Shown here: in pieces, positions 1-7,883 of the stretch | How the letters are laid out: the number at the start of each line of letters is the position of its first letter | How positions within the stretch are numbered: position 1 is the first letter of the stretch | From: Nitrososphaerota archaeon | GTDB lineage: Archaea; Thermoproteota; Nitrososphaeria; Nitrososphaerales; CADDZS01 | NCBI GenBank assembly: GCA_013288145.1 | Contig: JABDCJ010000049.1 | Coordinates: 1-18,181, forward strand | Reading direction: 5' to 3' | Length of the DNA: 18,181 nt | The notes under the pieces: model-generated | The model's database searches: none | Told to the model about the DNA's origin: nothing | What the model saw: the letters and a program-made list of their open reading frames with translations, nothing else | Made by a program: the position numbers and the translations under genes

Positions 1-54
1 TTGTTAAACCGCAGTAATTCAGGGACAGCAGAGGAAGTGAGTTAGTCAAGAATC

Positions 55-366
55 TTGCCTCGCGATCTAAATGAACGAATTGTTAGTGCAACTACGCGGG
101 GATTGGAACGCATGGGAAAGAGTGTAAGTACAGTTTCCTATTGGAAATTTAAGCAGGATACCGGTTTGGAACCAAGCAGCATCCCTACAAGATCTAAGGA
201 ATTCTCAAGCTGCATGTCAAAACTATTCGGACCCGGATATCCAATAGTCGAGATCTCAATCGCAAAAGAGCTCAAAGAGGAGTTTGAAATGCAAAAGGTT
301 CACACCAGCAATTTCAATGAACTTGTTGCTACGATCCGAAATGACGCCCTGAAGCGTTCATTATAG
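55..366 (+). CDS. Small hypothetical helical protein, TTG start
   Basis: A 103-residue soluble protein that I do not firmly recognise. It has no signal peptide, membrane segment or cysteine pair. It reads as mostly helical, with a basic N-terminal half and the block KLFGPGYPIVEISIAKELKE near residues 56-75. That layout (helix, 'I P xx xx F', then a glycine turn before a long amphipathic helix) recalls a small domain common in Thaumarchaeota, sometimes called an output domain of the NitrOD5 type; this is a weak memory-based likeness, not a search result. The first possible start is TTG at 55, just after an in-frame TAG at 43-45; ATG at residue 20 is the alternative. It is convergent with the histidine operon, and the 117 nt between them hold no gene. 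That the frame is real is fairly likely; the function is unknown. Confidence 0.55.
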   Translation: MPRDLNERIVSATTRGLERMGKSVSTVSYWKFKQDTGLEPSSIPTRSKEFSSCMSKLFGPGYPIVEISIAKELKEEFEMQKVHTSNFNELVATIRNDALKRSL

Positions 367-483
367 CTTTCTCGTCTATCTGCGGAGCATTTTTGAAACT
401 ATCTTATCAGGGCAGAATTGAGTAGGACAATCAATTCTGAAACAATGTGAATCGAGTCCACAGCCTAATTTCTGTGATTAACG

Positions 484-871
484 CTAAGTTTCTTTCGTGA
501 CGGAATCAAAGCAGGACCAGGTACCCTTGTGGCAGGCAACTCCTACTTGGTCAACCAGATAGAGGAGAGTATCTTTGTCGCAGTCGGTGTCAATCTTTTT
601 TATTTTCTGCTAGCTCCGAAACGAGCGCGGGATTTTTGACCGCGCCGGTGTTGATGCTGACTTTGTCCGACCTGGATCTACTCCAGTAGTGAGCAACGCC
701 GGTTGTAAATGACAGGTGAAGGGCTTCCTTGTTCGCATAAGCAAGCATTAGGACGTCTTTCGTCTTCTGGTCCTGCACTACGACCGGAACAAGACCTTCT
801 CCTTTTGAGAAATCTATTCCCTCAACAAACTTTTCCACGTTCTCGTTGTTTCCTGCCATTTCTCTATTCAT
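484..871 (-). pseudogene. hisI: hisI, phosphoribosyl-AMP cyclohydrolase, broken by an inserted hisF fragment
   Basis: HisI opens the adenine ring of phosphoribosyl-AMP in histidine synthesis. The first 57 residues are a good HisI N-terminus ([20 protein letters not shown], then AHYWSRSR). Directly after SRSR the normal 'KLWxKGETSG' stretch is missing. In its place are about 21 residues of HisF ([21 protein letters not shown]), followed by a stop at 590-592, giving a 93-residue product. The true HisI C-terminus survives downstream in the +1 frame, nucleotides 603 to 484: [12 protein letters not shown], then [11 protein letters not shown], ending TKET and TAG. It carries the DxDxD magnesium site and the zinc cysteines of the family. 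The ATG overlaps the hisF stop (ATGA). The encoded product therefore lacks the GETSG region and all metal ligands and should be inactive. There is no fused HisE domain. Either a real recombination event or, less likely, an assembly error. Confidence 0.9.
609..669 (-). repeat. 61-bp exact direct repeat, recipient copy inside hisI
   Basis: Bases 609-669 are identical to 1286-1346, same orientation, offset 677. Identity stops at 670 (A versus C). On the other side it continues as a near match to 604, with one mismatch at 608. The segment interrupts hisI and replaces native hisI sequence. Confidence 0.95.
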
Positions 872-1650
872 ATCCTAACCCTAATTCGCTCTTTTCGGAG
901 CCACTTTTTCACCTGATTGACAGTGACGCCGTCATAGTGGAAGATTGAGGCTGCCAGAGCAGCATCAGCAGAATCTCGACCCTTCAGTATTCCGACGAAA
1001 TCAGAAATCTTCCCGCAACCGCCGCTAGCTATCACCGGAATAGAAGTTTCCGAAACAATAGCTCTAGTTAGTTCGAGATCGAAGCCCAGCTTCGTCCCGT
1101 CGCGATCGATCGACGTAAGAAGAATTTCGCCTGCGCCCATCCGCTCGACTTTCTTTGCCCATTCTACTGCGTCCAAACCCGCGTCTGTCTTTCCCCCGTA
1201 AGTGCAGACGGTGAATCCCGAAGTCGGAATAGAGTTTCTTTTCGCGTCGATGGCAACCACCACGCACTGGTTGCCAAAGATTTCCGCTAGCTCCGAAACG
1301 AGCGCGGGATTTTTGACCGCGCCGGTGTTGATGCTGACTTTGTCCGCTCCGTTGGAGAGAACAGTTCTAGCATCTGAAACGGAAGAAATCCCGCCGCCGA
1401 TAGTGAATGGTATGTCTAATTCTTTTGCAATCCGTCTTACCAGCTTTGTCCGAGCGCTTCTTTTTTCTTGAGAGGCGGCAATGTCCAAGAATAGCAATTC
1501 GTCGGCACCTTCTTTGCAATACTTCTTTGCGAGCTCGACGGGATCGCCTGCGAACTTGAGAGATTCGAAATTTGTTCCCTTTACAACACTGCCATTCTTT
1601 ACATCAAGGCAAGGTATAATCCTCTTAGCGAGAGGCAAGGATTGACTCAC
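868..1650 (-). CDS. hisF: HisF, imidazole glycerol phosphate synthase cyclase subunit
   Basis: A complete 260-residue (beta/alpha)8 barrel that joins ammonia from HisH to PRFAR, giving imidazole glycerol phosphate and AICAR. The family start [20 protein letters not shown] is present, with the catalytic aspartates D16 (CLDV) and D135 (VAIDAKR). The phosphate-binding loops (TIGGGISS, and IASGGCGK near residue 205) and the C-terminal [14 protein letters not shown] are also intact. The GTG start at 1650 lies 26 nt inside hisA; a TTG four codons later is also possible. The stop overlaps the hisI start by ATGA. Residues about 103-123 are the source of the segment copied into hisI; this copy reads normally for HisF, so hisF is the donor. 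Cytoplasmic, working as a complex with HisH. Confidence 0.97.
   Translation of the reverse strand: MSQSLPLAKRIIPCLDVKNGSVVKGTNFESLKFAGDPVELAKKYCKEGADELLFLDIAASQEKRSARTKLVRRIAKELDIPFTIGGGISSVSDARTVLSNGADKVSINTGAVKNPALVSELAEIFGNQCVVVAIDAKRNSIPTSGFTVCTYGGKTDAGLDAVEWAKKVERMGAGEILLTSIDRDGTKLGFDLELTRAIVSETSIPVIASGGCGKISDFVGILKGRDSADAALAASIFHYDGVTVNQVKKWLRKERIRVRI
1286..1346 (-). repeat. 61-bp exact direct repeat, donor copy inside hisF
   Basis: Native hisF sequence encoding roughly [19 protein letters not shown]. The identical copy lies at 609-669 within hisI. No third copy was noticed in the window. Confidence 0.95.
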
Positions 1651-2374
1651 TCCTCCGAAAAACTGAGAGCGACATTTTTTCTTCGTATAGACCCTTACCG
1701 ATTATAGCTTCGTCGACTTTGATTCGCTCTAAATCAGCAAGATCATCTACATTTGAAACTCCTCCACTTGCGATAATTTTGCCTGAATCGCCCAAAGACT
1801 TCTTGAATATCTCGAGGTTTTCTACGTCGGGGCCCTCCATCATTCCATCTCGTTCTATGGCCGTTAGCAGAAAATTTCTGAATCCCAATTTTGAAAATCT
1901 AGCTACAGCATCTAGAGCAGTTTCGACCTGCTCGGTTTTCCAACCCATGGTCTTGACGCGACCGCGAAGGTCATAATCGAGCGCGAGCACCACGGCTTCG
2001 GAACCCAGTGAATTCAAGATCTCGAGGGAAATTTCCGGACTCGAATATGCTACTGATCCGATTACAATTCTTTTAGCTCCTCGATCAATCAGTCGTCTAG
2101 CTGTTTCCACCTGTCTTATTCCGCCAGCGATTTGAAGACAAGTAGCATGCACTATTTGTCCAAGCAGGAGATCTATTACTAGTTTATTTTGGTCTGCATC
2201 GCCGCGAATGGCAGCGTCGAGATCAACGATGTGGATCACTGTGGCTCCGGAAGCGACAAATTTCTTGGCAGTTTCGAGGGGATCTCGAGAGTAGACGTGT
2301 GCGCGATTCAGATCTCCTTTTTCTAGCCTTACAACGTTTCCTCCAAAGAGGTCTATTGCCGGTATCACAATCAT
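1625..2374 (-). CDS. hisA: HisA, ProFAR isomerase
   Basis: A 249-residue (beta/alpha)8 barrel of the HisA type: 1-(5-phosphoribosyl)-5-[(5-phosphoribosylamino)methylideneamino]imidazole-4-carboxamide isomerase, which supplies PRFAR to HisF/HisH. It shows [17 protein letters not shown] with catalytic D8, and ALDYDLRG with D133. The phosphate loops QIAGGIRQ and IASGGVSN and the segment IGKGLYEE near the C-terminus are present. ATG start at 2374, 12 nt after the hisH stop; the 3' end overlaps hisF by 26 nt, so translation is probably coupled. HisA (not PriA) is favoured by the full histidine gene context, although dual HisA/TrpF activity cannot be excluded by reading. Confidence 0.96.
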   Translation of the reverse strand: MIVIPAIDLFGGNVVRLEKGDLNRAHVYSRDPLETAKKFVASGATVIHIVDLDAAIRGDADQNKLVIDLLLGQIVHATCLQIAGGIRQVETARRLIDRGAKRIVIGSVAYSSPEISLEILNSLGSEAVVLALDYDLRGRVKTMGWKTEQVETALDAVARFSKLGFRNFLLTAIERDGMMEGPDVENLEIFKKSLGDSGKIIASGGVSNVDDLADLERIKVDEAIIGKGLYEEKMSLSVFRRSESILASR

Positions 2375-2386
2375 AGAAATCTCGCC

Positions 2387-3007
2387 TCAAGTCTTATAGT
2401 AGGTTTGAACGGTGTTAACAAAACTTGAAATTAGTTCGAAACCGAATCCGCCGGACTTTTCCGGGTGGTATTGAGTTCCCAAGATATTATCTTGCATCAC
2501 AATCGAGGGAAACTCTGTCGAACCATAACTTGTCGTTGCAGTGATTATCGAGTCGTCCTCGGGTCTCGGATAGAATGAATGTGCGAAGTACGCCCAGCCG
2601 GCTGAAGGTAAACCTAAAGCGTGTCTTGAATTTTTTTCAAGCAAGACACGGTTCCATCCCATGTGGGGGACCTTCAATCCATTTTCAGAATCAAAACGAA
2701 GGACAGTGCCTTTGAATAATCCAATACCTGATCCCTTCCCTTCTTCACTTTGTTCGAACATTAACTGCATCCCAAGACAGATTCCGAATAACGGCAGTCC
2801 TTTCTTTGCATCCTTCGCTATGGTCTTCTTGAATTTGCTCATGATTTGTTGTGCCGAAGAAAAACTGCCGACGCCGGGCAAGATCAATCCGTCAACTGCG
2901 CCGCTCTCGTATTTGGAAGCAATTTTGATCCTAGAGCCAGGCGAAGCTTTTCGGAGAGCAGTCTGTATGCTGAAAAGGTTCCCCGAACCATAATCCAGAA
3001 TTTGTAT
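2387..3007 (-). CDS. hisH: HisH, glutamine amidotransferase subunit of IGP synthase, non-canonical start
   Basis: Class I glutamine amidotransferase that feeds ammonia to HisF. The catalytic triad is visible: Cys in FGICLGMQ (about C77) and His/Glu in TQYHPEKSGGFG (about H181, E183). The first ATG/GTG/TTG in this frame is TTG at 2887, just before ILPGVGSFSS, which would remove the conserved first strand. The frame is open upstream and encodes QILDYGSGNLFSIQTALRKA, the expected HisH N-terminus, starting about 10 nt after the hisB stop. No ATG, GTG or TTG exists there; candidates are ATA at 3007 (used here, 206 residues), ATT at 3001 or CTG at 2998. Length then fits the family (about 200). Either a rare start coupled to hisB termination, or a point change in the original start. 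Confidence 0.9.
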   Translation of the reverse strand: MQILDYGSGNLFSIQTALRKASPGSRIKIASKYESGAVDGLILPGVGSFSSAQQIMSKFKKTIAKDAKKGLPLFGICLGMQLMFEQSEEGKGSGIGLFKGTVLRFDSENGLKVPHMGWNRVLLEKNSRHALGLPSAGWAYFAHSFYPRPEDDSIITATTSYGSTEFPSIVMQDNILGTQYHPEKSGGFGFELISSFVNTVQTYYKT

Positions 3008-3017
3008 TGCTGTCGCG

Positions 3018-3623
3018 CTACATCGAACCCTTGGAACTTGGAATTGATCCTCGGCGGGGATCTCGCTCTACTGCGAGTCGGAGAGCAAGAGCTAGTGCCT
3101 TGAAGCAAGCCTCAATCTTATGGTGGTCATTTGAGCCGTATTCGATCCTCAAATGCATTGTACATTGAATAGAGTCGCAGAGCGATGAGAAAAAGTGAGT
3201 CGCGTCCTCTCTTGGGAGGTCTTCGATCGAATTTCTCTTGATTTCGATGTTTGTTTCAACAAAGTATCGACGCTTCACAAGATCAATCGAAGCGAAGGCT
3301 AGAGCCTCGTCCATGGGTACGAATGCGGACCCGAACCTTCTGATACCGTTTCGGTCGCCGAGTGCGTCTGAAATGCATTTTCCCAGTGCGAGGGCGGTAT
3401 CTTCTACAATGTGATGCTGCAAATCTCCATCCGCTGTCAGTTCTACGTCGAAGAGGCTGTGCGTTGAAAATGCTGAGATCATATGATCTAGAAATTTAGT
3501 GCCAGTCGAAACCTGATTCTTGCCTGTGCCGTCTAGATTAACCGAAACTTTGATCCGAGTTTCTTTGGTTTTGGTCTCAACGGTCACTGAGCGGCTCTTG
3601 TCCGAAGAAGCCAAGATATTCAA
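3018..3623 (-). CDS. hisB: HisB, imidazoleglycerol-phosphate dehydratase
   Basis: A 201-residue monofunctional dehydratase that turns imidazole glycerol phosphate into imidazole acetol phosphate. The duplicated manganese-binding motifs are clear: DLQHHIVEDTA (residues 67-77) and NDHHKIEACFKA (165-176), plus TGTKFLDHM near 41-48 and the SIPSSKG tail. No fused histidinol-phosphatase domain, as usual outside enterobacteria. The start is probably TTG at 3623, which overlaps the hisC stop (TTGA). The stop TAG at 3018-3020 lies 10 nt before the proposed hisH start. Confidence 0.96.
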   Translation of the reverse strand: MNILASSDKSRSVTVETKTKETRIKVSVNLDGTGKNQVSTGTKFLDHMISAFSTHSLFDVELTADGDLQHHIVEDTALALGKCISDALGDRNGIRRFGSAFVPMDEALAFASIDLVKRRYFVETNIEIKRNSIEDLPREDATHFFSSLCDSIQCTMHLRIEYGSNDHHKIEACFKALALALRLAVERDPRRGSIPSSKGSM

Positions 3624-4726
3624 GCAGTCCTCCTCAATGCGTACAAAAGTTTCCTGTTTGCCTCCGCCGATCCTACTGTTATTCTCAGAAACTCTCTCTT
3701 CTCCTTTCCGAGATCTGGGAGATACTTCACAGCGATTGCGTAGTTTGTTAGCAATTCCTCGGCGATTTTTTTTGCTCCATTTGCTTGCACTAGAACGAAA
3801 TTAGTATCGGATCTAGGCATAACATGAAGTGCAGGACCAAGTTTTTGTAAGGATGAAATCAGCTCCTCCCGGAAATTCTTTGTCTTCTGGGCCCACTCGA
3901 GCACTACATCTTTTCTCCTCATTAGCTCAAGTCCCATTGAGATGGATAAACCGGTGACAGGATACGGATACTGAAAATTGTCGTTAAAGCGCTGGATGAA
4001 CTCGGTGTTGGAAGATAGTATGTAGCCCAGTCTCAACGATGCGAGTGCGAATGCCTTCGAAAAAGTACGGAGCAACACCAGATTGCTGTTAGATTTCATT
4101 AGTTGTTTCGAGGCGTCATACCTCGCGTATTCGACGTATGCTTCATCGACGATTACAGTCTTTTCTTGGGCCGATTCTAGGATCTCTTGTATTTGCTGAA
4201 TGGAATACTGGATCCCCGTGGGATTGTTTGGCGAAACAATAACGATCAGCTTCACGCTCTTTTGTTTCAATGATTCCTTCAATGAGGACAGCCGGAGGTA
4301 GAATGGATCTTTCGCCGTGGAAGGACCCAGCCAGATTTCTCTAAGCTTCGAGCCTTGACGTTGAGCAAAGATCGAATACATGGAAAAAGTCGGAGAAACG
4401 ACCAATACGGTATCAGACGACTTTGGTACAAACATCCGGAATATCAAATCAATCAGCTGGTCACTGCCGGTGCCAATTGCAACTGATGCTGCGGAGCATC
4501 CACAGTACTTTGCTATTTGCTGGTTTAGCTCTATTGAATCGCCCTCATCTATAGCTGATGGGTACACCCTCGGATCATATTCGTCGGTACATTTTGCGAG
4601 GATTGATCGCATCACGTTTTTGGGGAAGACGATGTTCTCGTTCAGGTTCATCCTCAGCAGTTCTTTCTTACCGTAATCGATCCTTAAGGGCGATTGTAGG
4701 TAGCTGGTAGGAGATTCCTTCGTCAT
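3620..4726 (-). CDS. hisC: HisC, histidinol-phosphate aminotransferase
   Basis: A 368-residue fold-type I PLP aminotransferase that converts imidazole acetol phosphate plus glutamate to histidinol phosphate. PLP lysine K224 lies in RTFSKAFALASLRLGY. NNPTG (167-171) and DEAYVEY (194-200) are the cofactor and substrate loops; the N-terminal RMNLNENI and the C-terminal RITVGSAEANRKLLYAL fit HisC rather than a general aspartate aminotransferase. The ATG start at 4726 follows a 111-nt gap after hisG, the only sizeable gap in the operon. Overlaps hisB by 4 nt. Confidence 0.96.
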   Translation of the reverse strand: MTKESPTSYLQSPLRIDYGKKELLRMNLNENIVFPKNVMRSILAKCTDEYDPRVYPSAIDEGDSIELNQQIAKYCGCSAASVAIGTGSDQLIDLIFRMFVPKSSDTVLVVSPTFSMYSIFAQRQGSKLREIWLGPSTAKDPFYLRLSSLKESLKQKSVKLIVIVSPNNPTGIQYSIQQIQEILESAQEKTVIVDEAYVEYARYDASKQLMKSNSNLVLLRTFSKAFALASLRLGYILSSNTEFIQRFNDNFQYPYPVTGLSISMGLELMRRKDVVLEWAQKTKNFREELISSLQKLGPALHVMPRSDTNFVLVQANGAKKIAEELLTNYAIAVKYLPDLGKEKREFLRITVGSAEANRKLLYALRRTA

Positions 4727-4837
4727 TATCTAGCTCAAATTCCTTGATACTGTCTCGCCAGATTTCCGAACTCGTTTCACTATCATAGTATACGGTTTGC
4801 CCGTTGTTCGAAACACTCCAGATTACCCCGGCTCCTT

Positions 4838-5830
4838 CTAGGAACCGTTGCCGTAAGACTCTATCTCTTCAAGAGGCAGAATTTGCCGTGGCTCATGCAC
4901 TACCAGACCCTGCGAGAGCTTCCTCAAAGTAGGAACCGCCTTTATCAGGTAATCCTTATCGATTATGGTATTGACCGAGAACCAATCTTCATCAGATAAT
5001 TTGCTGATGGTTGGGTTCTTTAGGGCGGGCAGCAACGCAAGCAGCTTCTCAAGGTTGTCTTTGTGAACGTTTACGAATATATGGAGCTTCTTTGAACCCT
5101 CGACGACTCCTCTAAGCATGGACATTATGTCCAAAATCTTTTCCCTCTTTTCGGAATCCGAAAGTGCCTCCGGGCTCGCAACTAGTTGCGCAGTTGACTG
5201 CAAGATTGTTTCTATCGGGAGGAGGCCATTTTGCTCCAGCGTGGTACCTGTTTCGACGACGTCCATGATTGCGTCCGCGTCTTCCGGTGGCTTGGCTTCT
5301 GTTGCGCCAAACGAGAGGTAGATGCTCGCAAGCTCGTTGTCACCTTTAGTCCACCAGGGTGTCACCTGCTTTGGAATTTTTTGTCCGAAGAAATCCGAAT
5401 AGAACGGAAGCGATCTCAGATATTCTGAAGCAATGTTAAGATACTCAGTTGAGATCCTGAATTTTCTCCCGTCCTCCCAGTAGCTTTTGCAAATCTCGGC
5501 AAAGGACTTGTTCGCTATTGATTTTGGAACAGCCATGACAAGCCGGACTGCTCCGTACTCGAGATCAAGAATACTCCTGACCTTTGCACCTGTCTCTTTG
5601 ATCCAGTCCGACCCCGTTATGCCTAGATCCTGATCTCCTTCAGCGACGAATTGTGGAATTTCCTGCGGCCTCAGAATCTTGATCTCAATATCCGGATCGT
5701 TGATCTTGGGCCGATAGGTCCTGTCCTGTCCCCTGATCTTGTAACCTGCCCTGTCAAAGAAAGTGAAAGTGGCTTTCTCTAGCGAGCCCTTCGGTAAGGC
5801 AAGCTTGATCAATTTCCCATCTGAACTCAT
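4838..5830 (-). CDS. hisG: HisG, ATP phosphoribosyltransferase, long form
   Basis: The first and feedback-regulated enzyme of histidine synthesis, joining ATP and PRPP. At 330 residues it is the long HisG form with a C-terminal regulatory (ACT-like, histidine-binding) domain from about residue 225, so it should not need a HisZ partner. It shows KLALPKGSLEKATFTFF at the N-terminus, GDQDLGITGSDWI at 65-76, and the PRPP loop DVVETGTTLEQNGL at 190-203. It is slightly longer than typical bacterial long HisG (about 285-300), mainly through extra sequence before and within the PRPP region. ATG start at 5830; first gene of the operon, with a TATA-like box about 60 nt upstream. Confidence 0.96.
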   Translation of the reverse strand: MSSDGKLIKLALPKGSLEKATFTFFDRAGYKIRGQDRTYRPKINDPDIEIKILRPQEIPQFVAEGDQDLGITGSDWIKETGAKVRSILDLEYGAVRLVMAVPKSIANKSFAEICKSYWEDGRKFRISTEYLNIASEYLRSLPFYSDFFGQKIPKQVTPWWTKGDNELASIYLSFGATEAKPPEDADAIMDVVETGTTLEQNGLLPIETILQSTAQLVASPEALSDSEKREKILDIMSMLRGVVEGSKKLHIFVNVHKDNLEKLLALLPALKNPTISKLSDEDWFSVNTIIDKDYLIKAVPTLRKLSQGLVVHEPRQILPLEEIESYGNGS

Positions 5831-5890
5831 TTGCTACGCTAAGCTCCAGGGTAGAAATGAGACAGAGGAAATGCTTTGAGATACGAATGG

Positions 5891-5900
5891 ATATAGAATA
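5891..5900 (-). promoter_or_regulatory. Probable TATA box of the his operon
   Basis: Read on the minus strand this is TATTCTATAT, an archaeal TATA-like stretch about 60 nt before the hisG ATG. That predicts a transcript start near 5867 and a leader of roughly 35-40 nt. It lies in the 224-bp gap 5831-6054 between hisG and the upstream VOC gene, which holds no other recognisable gene. No clear BRE or operator was identified. Confidence 0.4.
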
Positions 5901-6054
5901 GACTGGTAGAAGAAGCTCAGACAGACATCAATGAAGGCAAACACCGTGTATGAAGACAGTCACCTTTAGACAACCGACATTGCACCGGAGGCAACTCTCT
6001 TGCGGTGGACTATTAAGCCTTGTTTTCACTTGGAGAAATCGAGATCTCAAAATT

Positions 6055-6438
6055 CTACAGAGGGCCGTTCTGCCAGATTCCAAACACATTTCCCGCCGGA
6101 TCGCGAAACTTGGCAACCCACAGTTCTCCTTCCTGATAGGGTTCTCTCACGATAGTTCCACCTTGCGTACGAATTTTTTCCATGACGTTCCTCACACTGT
6201 TGACGTAAATGTAGGGAATTACGCCCGCTTCTCCGACGACCGGAATGTCAGTCTTCCAGTGGCCGATTACATGTCCCGTTCCGTCCTCGAAGCTGGGTGT
6301 TTGAGGATCCTCCCGGACTTTCCAGCTGAACACTTTGTGATAGAATGCCGCGGATTTAGCAGCGTCAATTGCAGGTATTCTGAGATAGGAAATCCCATTC
6401 GGTCTGAAAACCGGATTAACTAAAGTCATTCCGTACAC
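6055..6438 (-). CDS. VOC superfamily protein (glyoxalase/bleomycin-resistance fold)
   Basis: A protein of 124-127 residues with one pair of beta-alpha-beta-beta-beta modules. ISYLRIPAIDAAKSAAFYHKVFSW (17-40) is the first module entry and WVAKFRDPAGNVFGIWQNGP near the end is the typical second-module exit. The usual first-module metal histidine is replaced (SYLRIP), so a lyase or dioxygenase reaction is doubtful; relatives of this short type are often annotated only as glyoxalase-like. The start is GTG at 6438 or ATG at 6429. The upstream oxidoreductase stops 2 nt before 6438, so the two genes are cotranscribed and probably translationally coupled. The substrate is unknown. Confidence 0.85.
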   Translation of the reverse strand: MYGMTLVNPVFRPNGISYLRIPAIDAAKSAAFYHKVFSWKVREDPQTPSFEDGTGHVIGHWKTDIPVVGEAGVIPYIYVNSVRNVMEKIRTQGGTIVREPYQEGELWVAKFRDPAGNVFGIWQNGPL

Positions 6439-6440
6439 GC

Positions 6441-7856
6441 CTAACTTCTGTGAACATGCTCGTGATAGTGCTCGACCGGCACCAAAGACCCGAATGCGCG
6501 TTGTACAACCTCGTTCATAGCTGGATGGATGTGAATTGCTTCATCAATTATTTCTGCACTTCGCGACGGGGCATACATCACGTTGATGATCTCCTGGATC
6601 AAAACCGAGGCTTGTGGTCCGATGAGATGGGCGCCGAGGATTTCATTGTTTGATCCGTTTACGATTACCTTCACAAAATAGTCCTTCACGTTCATCGCTT
6701 CTCCCTTGGCAGTGTTCTCATATAGATAGAACCCAACCAGTACTTTCTCCTTTCCAATTTTTTGTACGGCATCCTTCTCTCTCATACCCACACTTGCAAT
6801 CTCAGGATAAGTAAAGACCGCGTGTGGAACGGCGTGATAGTCAACCTTTACCTTTCTTTTCAAAACGGCATTGAGGTAAGCGATTTCAGACTCATAGTTC
6901 GCCATATGACGAAAGAGATAGCGACCTTGCGCGTCACCAAAAGCCCAGACGTTCGGCTGCGATGTCTGGAGATAATCGTCCACATGGATCCACCCGTCTT
7001 TGGTAGTTTTTACTCCGCCCCTCTCGGGATGAAGTATATCTGTAAGAGGCCCTCTGCCACAAGCGATCATGATCTCTTCTGCGTCAACCTGGATTGTCTT
7101 GCCATTCTCCCTGTTTCGGGCAATCAGCTGCTTAACTCCGCTTGTCGCCTTTGCCTCAATTACCTCGTGGTCCGTGATTATCTTCATGTATCTTTGAAAC
7201 ACTTTTTTTGCAAGATCTGAGATCTCGGGTTCTTCATCCGGCAGAAAGTGTGAATTTCTCCCAACGATAGTAACATCTGATCCCATTGCGCTGAAAAAGT
7301 GGCCAAACTCCGCCGCGATGTAGCCGCCGCCGACAATTGCAATGCTTTTCGGAAGTTTTGTCAGTTTGAATGCGCTGTCACTCGTAAGGTAGCCAACTTG
7401 ATCTAATCCCTTGATATCTGGAATAATCACTCTGGATCCTAGCGTTAGAAAAATCATCACTGATTTGATCGTCTCCTTTCCGACCTTCATTGTGTATGGG
7501 GAAACAAACTCTGCAATGTCGTGATAGTAGTCAATGTTCTCGGACGACGACAGTCCCGTACGAATAGATTCGATGTCTTTGTCGATTAATGACCGCATCC
7601 TTTCCATTATCTTAAGAAAATCAATCTTCTTGATTTCCGTTTCAACGCCTAACTCATTTGCCTCCTCGATCAGTCTCACGAGCTCTGCTAGATAAAGAAG
7701 GATCTTTGAGGGTATGCAACCGCGAGTAAGACAAATGCCTCCAGGTTCGTCCTTGTCGATTACGGCGATCTTGATTTTGGGATTAGATTGAATCAGAGGA
7801 TCTATCAGATTGGTTGCAGAACCGCTTCCGATTATTATCAGATCGTAATCTTTCAA
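6441..7856 (-). CDS. FAD/NAD(P) disulfide oxidoreductase (dihydrolipoyl dehydrogenase / mycothione reductase-like)
   Basis: A 471-residue class I pyridine-nucleotide disulfide oxidoreductase. The FAD fold starts at YDLIIIGSGSA; the redox disulfide is C42-C47 in GGICLTRGCIPSK. The NAD(P) fold is at IAIVGGGYIAAEFGHFFSAMG, the second FAD motif at VWAFGDAQG, and the C-terminal dimer domain carries the catalytic HIHPAMNEVVQRAF (H444, E449). The first glycine motif departs from GxGxxG after GSGS (ATN). The tail VEHYHEHVHRS is rich in histidine. No 2-oxoacid dehydrogenase or lipoyl genes are nearby, so lipoamide, a low-molecular-weight thiol disulfide or another disulfide could be the substrate. TTG start at 7856, about 28 nt from a palindromic TATA box, so leaderless or nearly so. 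Confidence 0.88.
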   Translation of the reverse strand: MKDYDLIIIGSGSATNLIDPLIQSNPKIKIAVIDKDEPGGICLTRGCIPSKILLYLAELVRLIEEANELGVETEIKKIDFLKIMERMRSLIDKDIESIRTGLSSSENIDYYHDIAEFVSPYTMKVGKETIKSVMIFLTLGSRVIIPDIKGLDQVGYLTSDSAFKLTKLPKSIAIVGGGYIAAEFGHFFSAMGSDVTIVGRNSHFLPDEEPEISDLAKKVFQRYMKIITDHEVIEAKATSGVKQLIARNRENGKTIQVDAEEIMIACGRGPLTDILHPERGGVKTTKDGWIHVDDYLQTSQPNVWAFGDAQGRYLFRHMANYESEIAYLNAVLKRKVKVDYHAVPHAVFTYPEIASVGMREKDAVQKIGKEKVLVGFYLYENTAKGEAMNVKDYFVKVIVNGSNNEILGAHLIGPQASVLIQEIINVMYAPSRSAEIIDEAIHIHPAMNEVVQRAFGSLVPVEHYHEHVHRS

Positions 7857-7883
7857 TTCAGGCTAAGAGAGGACACCAACAGC

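Noticed and set aside
590..871. The 93-residue open frame as a complete functional HisI
   Set aside because: Its last 24 residues are HisF sequence plus a frameshift tail; the GETSG region and all metal ligands are missing, and the real C-terminus lies downstream in another frame.
2884..3108. A 74-residue minus-strand frame across the hisB-hisH junction
   Set aside because: It overlaps two well-supported genes in a third frame and has an Arg/Ser-rich composition typical of a shadow frame. It was checked as a possible source of the hisH start and does not connect.
4727..4837. An open frame in the hisG-hisC gap (for example YDSETSSEIWRDSIKEFEL)
   Set aside because: It looks protein-like but has no start, runs into hisC in another frame and does not resemble HisD or HisE.
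5950..6423. A 157-residue plus-strand frame opposite the VOC gene
   Set aside because: Antisense shadow of the VOC gene; the minus-strand protein has clear family motifs.
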